A DNA stretch of 64,000 nt from Magicicada septendecula. Lineage: Eukaryota; Arthropoda; Insecta; Hemiptera; Cicadidae. Positions 23,884-34,830 of this stretch are shown here, piece by piece (position 1 is the stretch's first letter; every line of letters begins with the position of its first letter). The stretch is taken from positions 123,499 through 187,498 of the forward strand of contig JAWRYS010001480.1 of the NCBI GenBank assembly GCA_034769895.1, written 5' to 3'. Made by a program: the position numbers and the translations under genes. The notes beneath the pieces are model-generated. The model was not told where the DNA came from. It saw only the letters and a program-made list of their open reading frames with translations, and did not search any database.

Positions 23884-25169
23884 GAAAGGTTACCTTTTCG
23901 GGAAGTCCCTTGACGCAGTCTAGCCTCGTTACAATAGCGCGCGACGTGACCGGATCTATGACACCTAGAACAGAATAAGTCTTGTACTTCACAGCTCTGC
24001 ACCGGCGCAGGCCTAGGATCCCAAGACCCGGGCTGCCCGACTCGTCGCTCGAAATTAGGGCGTTCTGAACGCCTCCTAGCCTCGCGGGCTCTAATATCGT
24101 CATTACCCTGTATAGTGATCGACTCGGCGCACAGCCGGTCTAAATCAATAAAACTTTGGAGACGGGCAGCGAATGTCAAACGTGACCGTTCCTCCGGTGT
24201 CACGCCCTGCAAAATAGTATGAATGACATCAGACTCTGACAACCCCAGCCTCAGGATCCGGGCCGCGTCTTTAACACTGGAAATGAAATGAGCAAGGGAC
24301 TCTCCGCTTGCTTGAACTCTATAGAAATGCTTGTGTCGTAACCGGTCATGTAACCTTCCCGGTACGAAAGCGTCCAGGACTTCCCGATGGAAATGGTCTA
24401 TGCCACCACCATCCTTAAGGGTACTTGTCACGCGCTCAGCCATAGATCCCCGACAATACGGGTAAATGAGCTCAAGCAAAGTCCGCTCCGACAGCCCAGG
24501 GAAATCGGCCAACTGAAAAAATACGCGCAAGAATCTCAAAAGCGCCTCAGGATCCAGACCATCGACAACTGGGAGACGCTGAATGACATCCGACAGTGGG
24601 TTAGGAAGCTTGTGATAGCTTGCGGTGGCCATATCGGAAAAGGCAGGAACATGCACAGGGTGTTCCACCCTGGCTGCCGTCTCAACAGAAGAAGAAGAGG
24701 AACCGGAATTCGGATCTACGTGGCAACGCTGGCCGAGAGAAAACTCCCGCAATGCCATCGCCACTTGCTCCCTAAGAGTGACAACATTTTTCTCTAATTC
24801 CGAGGTGGTAGCCTGTGATTCAGCATTCTGTAAACGGCATAGAACGTGTTGTAAACGTTGGCGCACCCTCTGTCTAGCCGTAGAGGTGGGTGCCGCCGAC
24901 TGCAGGCCTTCGGCCAAATCGCGCAGTTCTACAAATTTTTCCGAGCACAGCTCCACCTCGGCGGTGACATCCGTAAGTAATACTCTCCCACTCGGTGCCT
25001 CACCGGAGGCAAGAGCCTCACGGAGTTGCTTCCTTAAAGAAACCACAGTCTCCTGCGGCTTCCGTCCCCGGAACCGGACCTCCCACTCGAGCTCATCTTT
25101 TACAAACAAGTCCACATTTACCGAAATGGACATGACCGCGCAATCCACACACACACCAAGTAAAAGCAA
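23856..25169 (-). CDS. gag: Gypsy gag, right copy (intact)
   Basis: A 437-residue frame. A second ATG 12 codons in (25133, MSISVNVDLF) is an equally good start. The N-terminal part is charged and probably coiled. The capsid-like core has LPVVDGLDPEALLRFLRVFF and FRVQASGES-type helices. The C-terminus has a zinc knuckle CSRCHRSGHVARYC (Cx2Cx4Hx4C), which binds RNA in the particle. Gag ends at TAA 23856-23858, 19 bases past the slippery heptamer. Confidence 0.92.
   Translation of the reverse strand: MLLLGVCVDCAVMSISVNVDLFVKDELEWEVRFRGRKPQETVVSLRKQLREALASGEAPSGRVLLTDVTAEVELCSEKFVELRDLAEGLQSAAPTSTARQRVRQRLQHVLCRLQNAESQATTSELEKNVVTLREQVAMALREFSLGQRCHVDPNSGSSSSSVETAARVEHPVHVPAFSDMATASYHKLPNPLSDVIQRLPVVDGLDPEALLRFLRVFFQLADFPGLSERTLLELIYPYCRGSMAERVTSTLKDGGGIDHFHREVLDAFVPGRLHDRLRHKHFYRVQASGESLAHFISSVKDAARILRLGLSESDVIHTILQGVTPEERSRLTFAARLQSFIDLDRLCAESITIQGNDDIRAREARRRSERPNFERRVGQPGSWDPRPAPVQSCEVQDLFCSRCHRSGHVARYCNEARLRQGTSRKGNLSKNVNSRGR
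23877..23883 (-). promoter_or_regulatory. -1 ribosomal frameshift slippery site between gag and pol
   Basis: The minus strand reads A AAA AAC in the gag frame (codons TCA AAA AAC), a canonical X XXY YYZ heptamer. A -1 slip there enters the pol frame, which stays open through protease. The same heptamer is at 15919-15925 in the left copy, where the upstream gag deletion has already changed the frame. Confidence 0.8.
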
Positions 25170-25992
25170 GAATTAAAGAGAACGACAGGAAGAACTTGAT
25201 CATACAAGTGGCTCCAGAATGCTCTAGCGATACGACGAGATGGGTGTCATAAAAGCAGGGAAACAGCCATGCAAAATGCCCAGAAGAGAAAACACAACAC
25301 AAAACAATCAAACTAACTCACTAAATACAACACACAAGTACACATAAAATTCGATATAACCGAAAATATAAAGTATCACATCCATGCCCTTGGTCGGACC
25401 ATAACCGCATTCAAAATACGATACTGCAACTCAACGCCCTCAATAAACAATTACCATATAACTGGAATGCTACCAAACACGTTGTCTAATCCAAAAGACA
25501 AGTCATAATCAAACTCAACAAGTACCGACGGCCCTCATCATGTCCAGACTCCGTATGAGCTCCAGGGAATGTGCAAGTGCAACCAATCAGCACACATTCA
25601 TTTAAAAAAATTAATCACATTCTCATAACCCCTTTTCAAAATTCATCTCGCACTCAACATCACAAAATAATCACTTAAACACTAACACATATTAAATTAT
25701 TTTAAACTTCATTAACCCCCTATTCATTTTATAAAATGTGCTCTTTTTTTCTGGTTGTTCATTCTGTTAATTTATTACACTATCATTAAGTTTTCTTACA
25801 ACACTTGGATTCTAATCAAAAATAATTTGAAGTAATTTGCAAGTCCTAACACCAGCTGACACGTCTGTAGCCACACTAAGTTTCATTTAATAAAATAAAT
25901 ACAAGTCCCCAGATTCTACAAATTTCTCAAGTTCAACAGAGAAAATGAGGCAGAAATAATACCTACTATCCATCCAGAATCATAAAAACCAC
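25170..25992 (-). other. 5' leader of right gypsy copy
   Basis: Untranslated leader matching 17211-18034. Confidence 0.7.
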
Positions 25993-26004
25993 GCTCTGCT
26001 ACCA
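25993..26004 (-). other. Primer-binding site, initiator-Met tRNA type (right copy)
   Basis: TGGTAGCAGAGC on the minus strand, two bases from the LTR at 26007, as in the left copy. Confidence 0.85.
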
Positions 26005-26006
26005 TT

Positions 26007-28241
26007 TGAAACCCCCCTTTTATTTTTCTAAGTTTTGTAATTTTTTTTTTTTTTTTTGAATTTTATTTAATTTTATTTTTATTAAGTTTTTTTTTTTTGT
26101 AAAAGGGGAGAGACATCATATTTAGAACTAGGTAAAGAGAAACCTAGAGGAAGCAAAAGTGTGCAAGGCCCAAATACAATTACAGACATGTCCCCCCAGG
26201 TGAATGACAGGACTTGCAAATGAAAAACTCTTTTAACCAACAAGCGTGTGCTTTATTCAACCTGTAAGATCTTACATACATAACAAGTTCGTAATTGTGT
26301 GAGCACACCATTAAAGGCAGACATATATATATATATCTATGTATTTCCATTAATTCATAATGTCACAAAGTAAGTGAATTGATATTACTAATTGCAAAAA
26401 TTTCTGCCTGATCATGTATGAGTCAAAGTTGGTAATAATCTCATTCATTAAGCAATACTAAACCATCAGTGTTGTATAATATCAATTAGGCTAGCCTGTT
26501 GTCTCAGCGAGCACATTTATGGTTATTCTCTTGTTTTAAATCAGTTACATATTCCCCAAAAATATATCTATATATATATAGTAAAATTACACACACAAAC
26601 ACATATACGACATGAATAACAAAACATCCCTCATTTCAACACTAACCTCCACATAAACCGATTCCCACTACCGTAAATAAATGAAGCCTAATATGTATAG
26701 CTAGGTACAAATATAAATAACAACGTAAAATGGAATATCTCAGCTCCTAAGCATAGATTTGCCAGCATATTCACAAGCATAGTTCACACCAGAGAATGTA
26801 AGTTACCGCCCCGAAACTCAAACAGCCAAACGAACCCTTAGCTTAATCATTAAGCATGTGTATGAAAGAAAATCGTTTCTCATCAACAGCATCAGACAAC
26901 CCCCAGCTACGTTATTAAACTCTGCCATGACCAGATGACTTGATAGCACGAGATAATTAACTCCCTAATGGTCTTAATTAGATGAAAGCTAGATCTTACA
27001 GTAAACTGCGGATGTGTGTGTATGTGTGTAACTTCTTACACATTATACAGTTATAAGATACTTCATTAGGTGTACTGTGGTAATGTTCACACATGCAATA
27101 ACATGTTGATCACACATAATTGAACATGAGAGTTTGTGCTAGAGTCTAATTTTCAGAACTTCACGAGTGAGCTTCTGGCGGCTTCTGTGCATTCACATGT
27201 TGTAGAGAGAGAGAAATAGATAAACAGAATTTTCCCACCTGGATAGTCCGGTGTACTTAGTTCGTATAGGCGAGGATCAGTGATGTCAGTCATATCACCC
27301 GTCCCTGGTGCAGCTTAGCGTTGGAAAAGTTCTTGGTTCAGCTTAGCATCGAAAAGTCCTCGACTGACGGCATTGTGGCTAAAGATCGTCTCTGCTATTA
27401 GGGGGAACCGATGTTCGTTCGCCCCTGACACCCATCTCGTCCTTGGTCGAGCACCTGGACATACAATACTTGTAGGAGGTGTCATAAAGAAAATCACGCC
27501 ACTTCGGCCGTCCACATTAAATACCAACACTAACTTTAAGTAGCTACAGCGCATACACACATCGCCACTAATTCAGATTAAACAGTACTAAGCTCGTCTA
27601 GCCATTACTTTCTTAAATGTTTCATTGAGATATTCAAATTGATTTGCTGTGTCTATCGTTGTTATTAATTACATCAAAACAGCTGAGTGCAAGACACATT
27701 AACATATTTTCTATTGACATCAACTTGACCCACGACTCTCACATTCATAATTTAATAAATTTAATTTAATTTGCTTTTGTAACAGCATTAATGCCCAGAT
27801 TAAAAACGGCTCTATACGCACACACACACACAGGCATAACTCATAATCAAAGCTGAAACGCAAAATATATTTGGGGTTAGAATATTTTCAGAACCCTCAG
27901 ACCTGCACGTACCTGGAGCAACACTTTATCTAGCCTATCATAGTGATAGGTACGGAAGTCCTGGTTAGAAGTTCGCCGCCAGCCGAGACCAGATGAACAG
28001 CTTGGAGGATGAAGCAGAAATGAGAGCGAATCAACGTTTCGCTCCAGCCAAGTAACCTCCGAAAGCAAGAACGTACAGACACACAGCTGGCTGGCAGCGC
28101 CAGTTTGATTGCGTAGCAACACAACCTTTTGTGTGTATAACCGACCGACAACAAACAATCGTAACAGGGTGGCAGTGCGTGACGTCAGCGGCGCTCATTT
28201 TTAAAATAATGATAATACGTTGCCGAAGCCAGTTCGGCACA
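26007..28241 (-). repeat. Gypsy LTR, right (5' LTR of the array)
   Basis: About 2.23 kb, bounded by TG and CA. The Penelope ORF resumes immediately after its GGTT target duplication. TGACGTCA is at 28180-28187. Confidence 0.93.
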
Positions 28242-29279
28242 GGTTTACCTATGGGGTCTTCATTATCCCCTATTCTTGCTGAAATATACATGAATGATTT
28301 TGAAAAGCAATTAATAATTTCCACTAAGTATAAAGACAATATAAAATTATGGTCTAGATACGTTGATGATGTATTAGTAATTTGGGAAGGAAGCATAGAA
28401 GAAATGCATGAGTTTATAAATGAGGTAAATAATAAGGATAAAAACTTACAATTTAAAGAAGAGATAGGAGGTAAGAAAATAAATTACTTAGATTTGAACA
28501 TAGAAATTAAGGATAATGAGAAACTACAGTTTGGGATATTTAGGAAAGAGTCGTATTCTGATATAATTATACCAAGAGAGTCTTACCACCCATATAGATA
28601 TAAAATGGCGGCAATCAATACATTTTGTTACAGAGCTCAGAAGTGTTTAAAAGAGACCGAATCAAAAGTTAGGGAGTTAAAAACGATAAAGGGAATTGTA
28701 AGGAATAATAATTATAACACCAACATAGTGGATAAAGTTATGAAAAGGGTTAACATACAAAAAGCTAAAATAGAACCAGAACAAAAGAATTATGCAGGGT
28801 CATTGACATACATAGGTTCACATACTAGAAAAATTATAAAATGTTTTAATAAATATGGAGTAGATATAGCTATTAAAAAATGTGAAACGGTATTTGATAA
28901 GATAAGGAATAAGAATATAGAAAAAATTCCAGTATTACAGAAAAGCGGAATTTATAAATTAAAATGTAAAGACTGTAACAAAGTGTACCTAGGTGAGACG
29001 GGACGAAAATTCGTATGCAGGTTGTCTGACCACAGACGTGGAGAAGGTAATAGAACAACCAATTCGTTATATGCAAGACATTTCATAGAAGACAACCATA
29101 AGTTTGTTAATCCTTTGGAAGAATACGAAATTGTAAAAGTAGTAAATAACACAGTTGAAAGGAAGCTTAGAGAGGAGTTAGAAATATTAAAAGAAAGAGA
29201 AAAAGGGTTAGACAATTTAATTAATATTAAAATTAAATTTGATAATGAAGAAATATTTTATAACATGATTAAGAAGTAA
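28242..29279 (+). pseudogene. Second Penelope ORF, 3' half (RT palm and GIY-YIG)
   Basis: Resumes at the RT motif GLPMGSSLSPILAEIYM exactly where the 5' half stops at 10090. It carries YVDD, the linker and the GIYKLKCKDCNKVYLGETGR endonuclease with its histidines, and ends at TAA 29277-29279. This half has no stop. It differs from the first copy by a few substitutions (for example DHRR for DHKR). The frame happens to stay open into the gypsy LTR, which gives a spurious 382-codon frame starting at 28131. Confidence 0.92.
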
Positions 29280-29401
29280 ATGATAGAGGACAGATAGATA
29301 AGATTAAGAATTATTTGCATAGTACTAATTGGATGGTTAAAATAAGGGTGTGTGACTGACCCATGTGTGTGGAGAGGAAGTAGGGTAAGTTAAAAAGGAT
29401 G

Positions 29402-29456
<55 letters not shown>

Positions 29457-29467
29457 AAACACAAGGA
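29280..29467 (+). other. 3' region of Penelope unit 2 with (CA)n
   Basis: Matches 8239-8428, with a longer, purer CA run at about 29410-29454. Confidence 0.8.
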
Positions 29468-29698
29468 ATTTGCTAGAAAAATATGTAACTGTACAGATGG
29501 TGTGGGACAGGGTTTAGGGGGTGGGGAAGGGTCATTTATATTATAGCTTGTTGTGTGTGAGCAGGGTGGGGGAGAGGGGTGAAGGGTTTGTTTTTAAAAT
29601 AATTTCTGCCTATTCCGATCTGACGATGGGCTGTGAGGCTTGAAAGCGCTAATCGGGATAATTTTTATATAGTGGTGTGCAACTGTGATCATTCTGAT
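29468..29698 (+). repeat. Penelope terminal repeat, copy 3 (truncated)
   Basis: Follows copies 1 and 2 base for base until GATCATTCTGA, then stops at the 12-bp target duplication. The last part of the repeat is missing. Confidence 0.9.
29615..29656 (+). ncRNA. Hammerhead ribozyme, Penelope type (copy 3)
   Basis: CCGAT (29615-29619), CTGACGA (29620-29626), GAA, AGCGCT, A, ATCGG (29652-29656), identical in layout to copies 1 and 2. Confidence 0.8.
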
Positions 29699-29710
29699 CA
29701 TAATTCCATT

Positions 29711-31250
29711 GGTGAGAATCCCTGTTCACTGATGATCCATGTAAGTAGAAATTCCGTAGATTTTGTGTTGTCATCACTTCGCACTCACGGGCAAGATCCA
29801 CTCCCGTCAGTGTAATTGTTAATAATGAAAGTTTATAAAGTCTTGTGTTGCATACGTGTATCCAATATTAGTAGTTGTATACAGATAATTGTCTATCATT
29901 GATTTGCTTTGTGCATTATATATGTTTAATGTAGTTGTATCATGACTGTGTGCAAAATTCAGCATGAGTGTTATGATCGCTTAAGTCACTTATTGTTTCT
30001 GATGAGATAGCGATACCTTAATCATAGTGTTCTGATATCGGCCACTGTGTTCGTAATTGTCGCGCCAAAGTTCTAATAACAAGTCGTTCACTCACTTATT
30101 AATGTTTAATTTGCATGTCGGAATGCACTTAAAGTTTAAAGTATCAAATTCAAGTTCTAGCGATACTTATATCACTTCACACATCGCGTTACTGCGGTAG
30201 ACTTCCGGAACTTAGTGAAATACTATTAACTGATTGAAAAACTGCATGATTGTCTGAGAACTATTGAGTAACCATGAAAACTGCGTAACTGACTGACTGA
30301 CTAACTGAAAACTAAGAAACTTTCATAACCGAAAAAATTCTTATAACTGAGAGCACGCGTACCTTGTAAACAGTTTTTATTAAGCGTTATCTACCAGAAT
30401 GCAACTTTCTGTCGAAGACGCCTCTGGTCATCATCGATAGGTCTAATATTTCCTTCCACTCTGGACATCTGTGTTTCTCGGCACCCTGATTCGCTGTTCT
30501 GGTTGTCACCATGACGACAATCCTCTCCACCTGCTTCTTTGGAAGATGCTAGACTCTGGTTGGTTATCGAACCTCCCCAACGTACACGGCGAAAGGGCTT
30601 CACACCACTTCTTAGAATCTAGGGCAATTGCTCGCCTGTCTGTCAAACCTTTGTTCTTGTGACTCTCCCAAGGTCTGCTGTTGTTCATTTACTAACAATA
30701 CGTATCGCCTGGTTCATTGTTTGACTTCCCTTCAACTTTTTCTGTCAATTAACAGCTTCTTGCTCGACATCACCCCAAGATGCCTCCACGGTCCATCGTC
30801 ATAAATATCGGTTGTCATCCTAACGTTGCCCCATGCTGTGTGACACTCTTGACTGTATTCTTTTGGTGTACGTTGTTTTGTCTTCATACTGGGTAAAATC
30901 TTTCTAATTCCTTTGTGAGTGAGTATCCTTTTCTTAAAGCTCGCACGCTCCAAATTTAACCCTACAGCATGCGCTCGCTTCAATTTCCACGTATCCGTGC
31001 CACTATGCTCTGCTTTTGTTCAGTTTGTTGTGGTGTTGTAAATCTGAGCTGAGCTTGGTCTGTCACCGTCGATCCTACGTCCTTTTGTTGTGTTATGTTA
31101 GGCGTTCTTTTATTGTCTTGTAGCTGGCGTCGGGTTGACGTGTTGTTAAATTGTTCTTATTTATTGCTCTGGCTTGGGTTGGTGACTTGACCTGTGCTAA
31201 CGTACTTCTCGATCATAAAATTATGAAATTAAAAATTTTTGATTGCTATA
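29711..31250. other. Right arm of an unidentified insertion
   Basis: About 1.5 kb between the Penelope target duplication and the LINE right half. Minus-strand frames of 70-83 residues (30391-30603, 30732-30983) match no family I recognise. It contains a short TGAC tandem run at about 30289-30305. With 4876-5510 it forms a roughly 2.2-kb interrupted unit bounded by AGGTTA (4870-4875 and 31251-31256). Confidence 0.5.
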
Positions 31251-31517
31251 AGGTTAACAAAACAGATCTTCAAATATCTGTGGGAAAAAAAGTCAACATC
31301 AAGTTGGATTAAAGAAGTCAAAAAGGATTTAGAAAAAAATAATATAAACACAAAAGAAGGAATTGAAAGAGAAGTTTTTCGGGCAAAAGTGTTCAAAATG
31401 GAAGGAGTCCAGGGTAGGAGAGAGAAAAACGCAGGTTCAAAGTGGACTAAGGACAGGAAGAAGAGACATAGTGAAAAGATGAAAGAATATTGGAGAAAAG
31501 AAAAGAACAAGGAATAA
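31251..31517 (+). pseudogene. LINE ORF2 C-terminal fragment, right part
   Basis: RLTKQIFKYLWEKKSTSSW, then IKEVKKDLEKNNI and a lysine-rich tail (RKKRHSEKMKEYWRKEKNKE) ending at TAA. This is the usual C-terminus of these insect LINE proteins and the direct continuation of 4733-4875. Confidence 0.7.
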
Positions 31518-31649
31518 AGAATTGAAATTGGCAAGTGGTACTCAGATGGCCAATTGAGAAAAATTATGTTCAAAACAACAATTTAAAACCATTACCCTTA
31601 TAAAAACACAACCTAAACACTTTGCGGTAATATTTCATTAGAATCTAAC

Positions 31650-31742
31650 AGGATGTCTATTGAGTATGATTTAAGGTTGAAAATAACATCAATAGAACCT
31701 TCAACTCTGGTACAAAATAAGCAGCAACAAGTTTCACATTAA
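31650..31742 (+). pseudogene. hAT transposase C-terminal relic
   Basis: Reads RMSIEYDLRLKITSIEPSTL and ends QQQVSH-stop. This resembles the extreme C-terminus of BED-finger hAT transposases (DLRL...P.I..L...Q...SH). It supports the view that the outer element derives from an autonomous hAT. Confidence 0.5.
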
Positions 31743-31925
31743 TTATTTTCTTTTTAATGTTATTTTTCAGTACAAGAAAATCTGTAATGAAAGTAATCAA
31801 CTGTATACTTTATTTCAGTTTAGAACCAACCTGACATTAATTTCAAAAATCAGTTCCCATTTAGTAAATTCTATGTATTACATTTAAATAATTATACATA
31901 ACTAGGAATAGTAAGACATACTAGT

Positions 31926-32055
31926 CATGTTGTATCAAGGTTTTTATTGAGAATCCAATCCAATCCAATCATGGTGCAGCTGTGCTGGACACTTTCATGT
32001 TGTATCAAGGTTTTTATTAAGAATCCAATACAATCATGGTGCAGCTGTGCTGGAC
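31926..32055. repeat. Two-copy tandem repeat, ~65-70 bp unit
   Basis: TGTTGTATCAAGGTTTTTAT followed by an AATCCAAT run and CATGGTGCAGCTGTGCTGGAC occurs twice in tandem. The second copy continues into LINE 3' sequence. Confidence 0.75.
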
Positions 32056-32960
32056 GTGCATCAGTGGCTGCAGTGTCCGGGTAAACCCAACGACTGTTTG
32101 GATGCGTCTGATACATGAGCGAGCCTTTGCCCCAATATAAAGGATGGAGCTCTCCTTCTAGGAGGGATAGAGGCTGGTACTGCGTAGCAGAACCACGGAG
32201 CGATTCGCAATGGTAGGAAAGGTTTTTTTTTGTTTTTATTTTGGGGCATAGAGAGGAAGGAGCATGATGTGAGGCCGCTTCGCGGTTATTAGGTGGGGGC
32301 GAGGAAGGAGTGTCACTTACGTGACTAGGATGAAAAAGCTGAGTGTCAAGAGCCGCAAGGGCGGGGGTAAGGGGCAGATGTTAGTTGATATGTTTATGGG
32401 ATGGGGGGTCGTCGAGCAGAGCTCGAGGGCGTCCAACTTTTCTATGAGGTGGGCCATCGTCTGCACTAAGGCGGCAGTGGTGAGGGTAAGAGGAGATAGA
32501 GACACGAGTCGCACAAACTCATCCACAGAAGGAACCTTCAACCCTTCCCTGATAACATCATTTCTGACATACCAGGGAGAGTTGGAGATACACCGGGGGT
32601 TTTGAGATTGGAAAGCTTCCAAGCGCGTAACAATGTAGGCTTGTAGCAGGGACCAATACGAGGGCGCTGCGTGCGTTAGAATTGCTCCAAGGAAGAGCAA
32701 GTAGATGGTGAGTTTAGCGCGCAAAGACACTGAACTCCGATGTGAGATAAAGGGAAATAGTTTGGCTTTGACGCCACGGGCTTTCTGGAGACACTGAGAC
32801 ATGGGCAGTGAAGTTAAGGCGCCAGGGTCAAGAGTGACGCCCAGATAGTTCACGGACCGTTTCCATTAGATAGGGCTCCCTTTAAGGGAGAGAGGAGCTG
32901 GGCATCGGGAAGTGAATTGACGGGAGAAGGCAATCGGTTCAGAATTTACTGAGACACCTC
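32056..32960 (-). pseudogene. Jockey/R1-like LINE, 3' fragment
   Basis: From about 32960 downward the minus strand encodes the post-RT region: NYLGVTLDPGALTSLP, LRAKLTIYLLFLGAILTHAA, then APSYW, and PWYVRNDVIREGLKVPSVDE. These are typical of Jockey/R1-superfamily ORF2 C-termini. An in-frame stop at about 32865 and the missing RT palm show that it is dead. It ends near 32220 in an A-rich tract on the minus strand, followed by a second segment (PWFCYAVPASIPP...SDASKQSLGLPGHC) typical of the 3' end of such LINEs. Confidence 0.75.
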
Positions 32961-33057
32961 CAATAAACTTCCTTTAAGCTTCGGTGGTACTGGAAATGAA
33001 CGCGGAAGACCAAAGTGGTATGCGGGTCCGGAAAGGTTGGGAACCACTGCTATACAG

Positions 33058-33975
33058 CAGAGAAACTACGACGAAAATCCGAAGTTTCTGAATATTGTAA
33101 ATACCGAAGCCAAAATGATGTGTTTCAAGTAAAATAAAAGAGAAGCATTGTTTCAGCATTTAAATTACGATATCGCACGCTATATAAATATGTTTTGTTC
33201 ATACCGTAAGTTTTGTTATCTAAACCATGTTTGGACTCAACTTTGAATACAAATGCGCATAGAAGAGACAATATGAATTGCTGGGGGCGAGCTGTAGCTA
33301 TGTCCAAGGTCACTTGGCCATGAATAGATTAGAAATTCGAGGAAAGAAAAAACTGCAAGGAAAGAAATCCCGCCAACTCGCGAGTCTTGTATTTCACTTG
33401 ATAAGAACGTTGTTATCTCCTGACACACTGTAACGCTGTTCGAGGTTGGAAACCACAACGTAACAAAATCGCTTTCACATGGAGGAAATCGGGACGTTAC
33501 AGCATACCGGTCAACGTTACCTATCGCAACCAATTTATATGTTGTGGTACTGATTGTCTCCTAACAAACGGATCTTCCCAAGAACGTCCTTTGTAATCAA
33601 GTAGCATGTTATAAAAACTCGATAAGGATATTTTCAGTTAAGTGGCAGCATGCAGTGAGCAATTACTCTACGTAGCAATCGCCAGTAACAACGCATTTCC
33701 CCCTCCACACGTAGCGATAACCAGCAACAGTTTGTATTTTTATTTTCATTTTGATTTACCGTATATATTTTTATATATTTATTTTTATATTTATATTTTA
33801 TTTACAATTTACTAGAAATTTACATTTTATTTTAGTTTATTTTTATTTACATCTTACAATTAATTTCCTACTTCACTAACCACTACAAATTAATTACAGT
33901 TACAAACATAATTTATATCTATAAATACGATACGTTTCATAATTTATTATAGCTACAAATAAAATAGAGTATAAA
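33058..33975. other. No recognised feature
   Basis: Sequence right of the hAT target duplication. Short frames only, and strongly AT-rich from about 33735. Confidence 0.6.
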
Positions 33976-34830
33976 TTACTGAGTAGGCATAAATTGTGCA
34001 ATATTTTCAATAATTTTTTCAAATTTATTGTCATTTCGATACCTTTGGAGGTAGGAATCCAACATCAGTCGCGAAGTACCCCATTGCTTTTTGTTCCTCA
34101 TTTTGGCCTTAGCCCACATGCTTTCCACATTTTGGGTATGGGCTTGGATGTACTGGATTTACAAAATGTATCGAGTGGTTCACTGTTAAATGTTGATAAT
34201 TTTGATGTAAATTGTGATATCCCCTCCACTTGTCGGACAAAACGGTTGTGCCTGGGGCAACATACTGGTTTATTACAGGCCCTAAAGTCCCCGAGCATCT
34301 GTGTCTGGAACGCTCACAAGGAAACAGTCTCTTGTTTCATGAGAAATTCCACCAAACACCCATTGATTTGGTAAAACTCTTACCCTATTATATTTTCTTT
34401 TAATGAAACAAGTCTCGTCCACTTCTACATGCAAATTAGGTCCACCAATAACTTTTGGACTTTTTAATAAATGGTGCTCACACACTTTTCGCATGTATGA
34501 ATTCCAATCCATGCATGTGGAGTGATTCATTTCCAACTCATCTTGACAGTATTGCACGGTTGTGTACTCCTTACTCCAACAGTAAATGAAGTATACGATT
34601 GTGCGGAAACCTAATTGAGAATTGTTTAGAAATGTATCTTGTCGCACTTGTTTGGATTCCCGGCAGTCCTTTTAGAACATACCCACCGGTCTTTACCTGT
34701 CGTATACAGTTTCATTGATGGCCGTTCGTACAAATTCTTGGGTTATGTAAAACATTTTTCTCTTTTAGAAACTGCATTGCTGAATCATTGTTGGGAATCT
34801 GTGCTGTTAACTAAAGGAAATTCATGATAC
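33976..34830 (-). pseudogene. Merlin transposase (decayed)
   Basis: Minus strand: a degenerate N-terminal zinc-binding region (34830-34650), then NSQLGFRTIVYFIYCWSKEY, the DDE core IGGPNLHVEVDETCFIKRKY followed by RVLPNQWVFGGI and ETRDCF, and after frameshifts WAKAKMRNKKQWGTSR and a terminal IAQFMPTQ before TAA at 33976. The D of VEVDET and the E/W motif downstream fit the Merlin/IS1595 DDE family. At least two frameshifts make it inactive. Terminal repeats were not located. Confidence 0.8.

Larger units (their letters stand above)
10091..28241 (-). mobile_element. Ty3/Gypsy LTR retrotransposon, tandem array LTR-int-LTR-int-LTR
   Basis: Three LTRs of about 2.23 kb (10091-12323, 18049-20285, 26007-28241) bracket two internal regions of about 5.7 kb, all in the same orientation. 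Transcription is on the minus strand. Only the outermost ends carry the 4-bp target duplication GGTT (10087-10090 and 28242-28245), within Penelope sequence that is otherwise continuous. The internal regions are over 99% alike by eye. This structure is expected from recombination between LTRs of one insertion and another copy, not from two separate insertions. Confidence 0.93.
5523..29698 (+). mobile_element. Penelope-like element, tandem head-to-tail array
   Basis: The order is terminal repeat, ORF, terminal repeat, ORF (split by a gypsy array at 10091-28241), truncated terminal repeat. The unit length is about 2.9 kb (5542 to 8429). The array is flanked by a perfect 12-bp duplication CATAATTCCATT (5511-5522 and 29699-29710). 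Tandem copies, terminal repeats with hammerhead motifs, and RT plus GIY-YIG ORFs are established properties of Penelope-like elements. Excluding the gypsy insertion, the array is about 6 kb. Confidence 0.92.
4647..33049. mobile_element. hAT-ended element carrying nested insertions
   Basis: The left end is CAGTGGTTCCCAACC at 4647-4661. The right end is its exact reverse complement at 33035-33049. Both ends are flanked by the same 8 bp, CTATACAG (4639-4646 and 33050-33057). A terminal repeat of type CAGTGGTTCCCAA and an 8-bp target duplication are the hallmarks of hAT transposition. Inside lie two LINE fragments, a short relic of a hAT transposase C-terminus (31650-31742), and a 26-kb nested stack. 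Without the 4876-31250 insertion the element would be about 2 kb and non-coding, so it was probably a deletion derivative mobilised by a related transposase. Confidence 0.85.

Noticed and set aside
28131-28241. Apparent start of a 382-codon protein in the gypsy LTR
   Set aside because: The frame runs by chance from LTR into the resumed Penelope ORF; no evidence of a real start or fusion product.
31229-31573. 114-codon minus-strand frame rich in Phe, Leu and Ser
   Set aside because: It is antisense to the lysine-rich LINE C-terminus at 31251-31517.
33994-34374. 126-codon plus-strand frame
   Set aside because: It is antisense to the Merlin transposase, whose motifs are clear on the minus strand.
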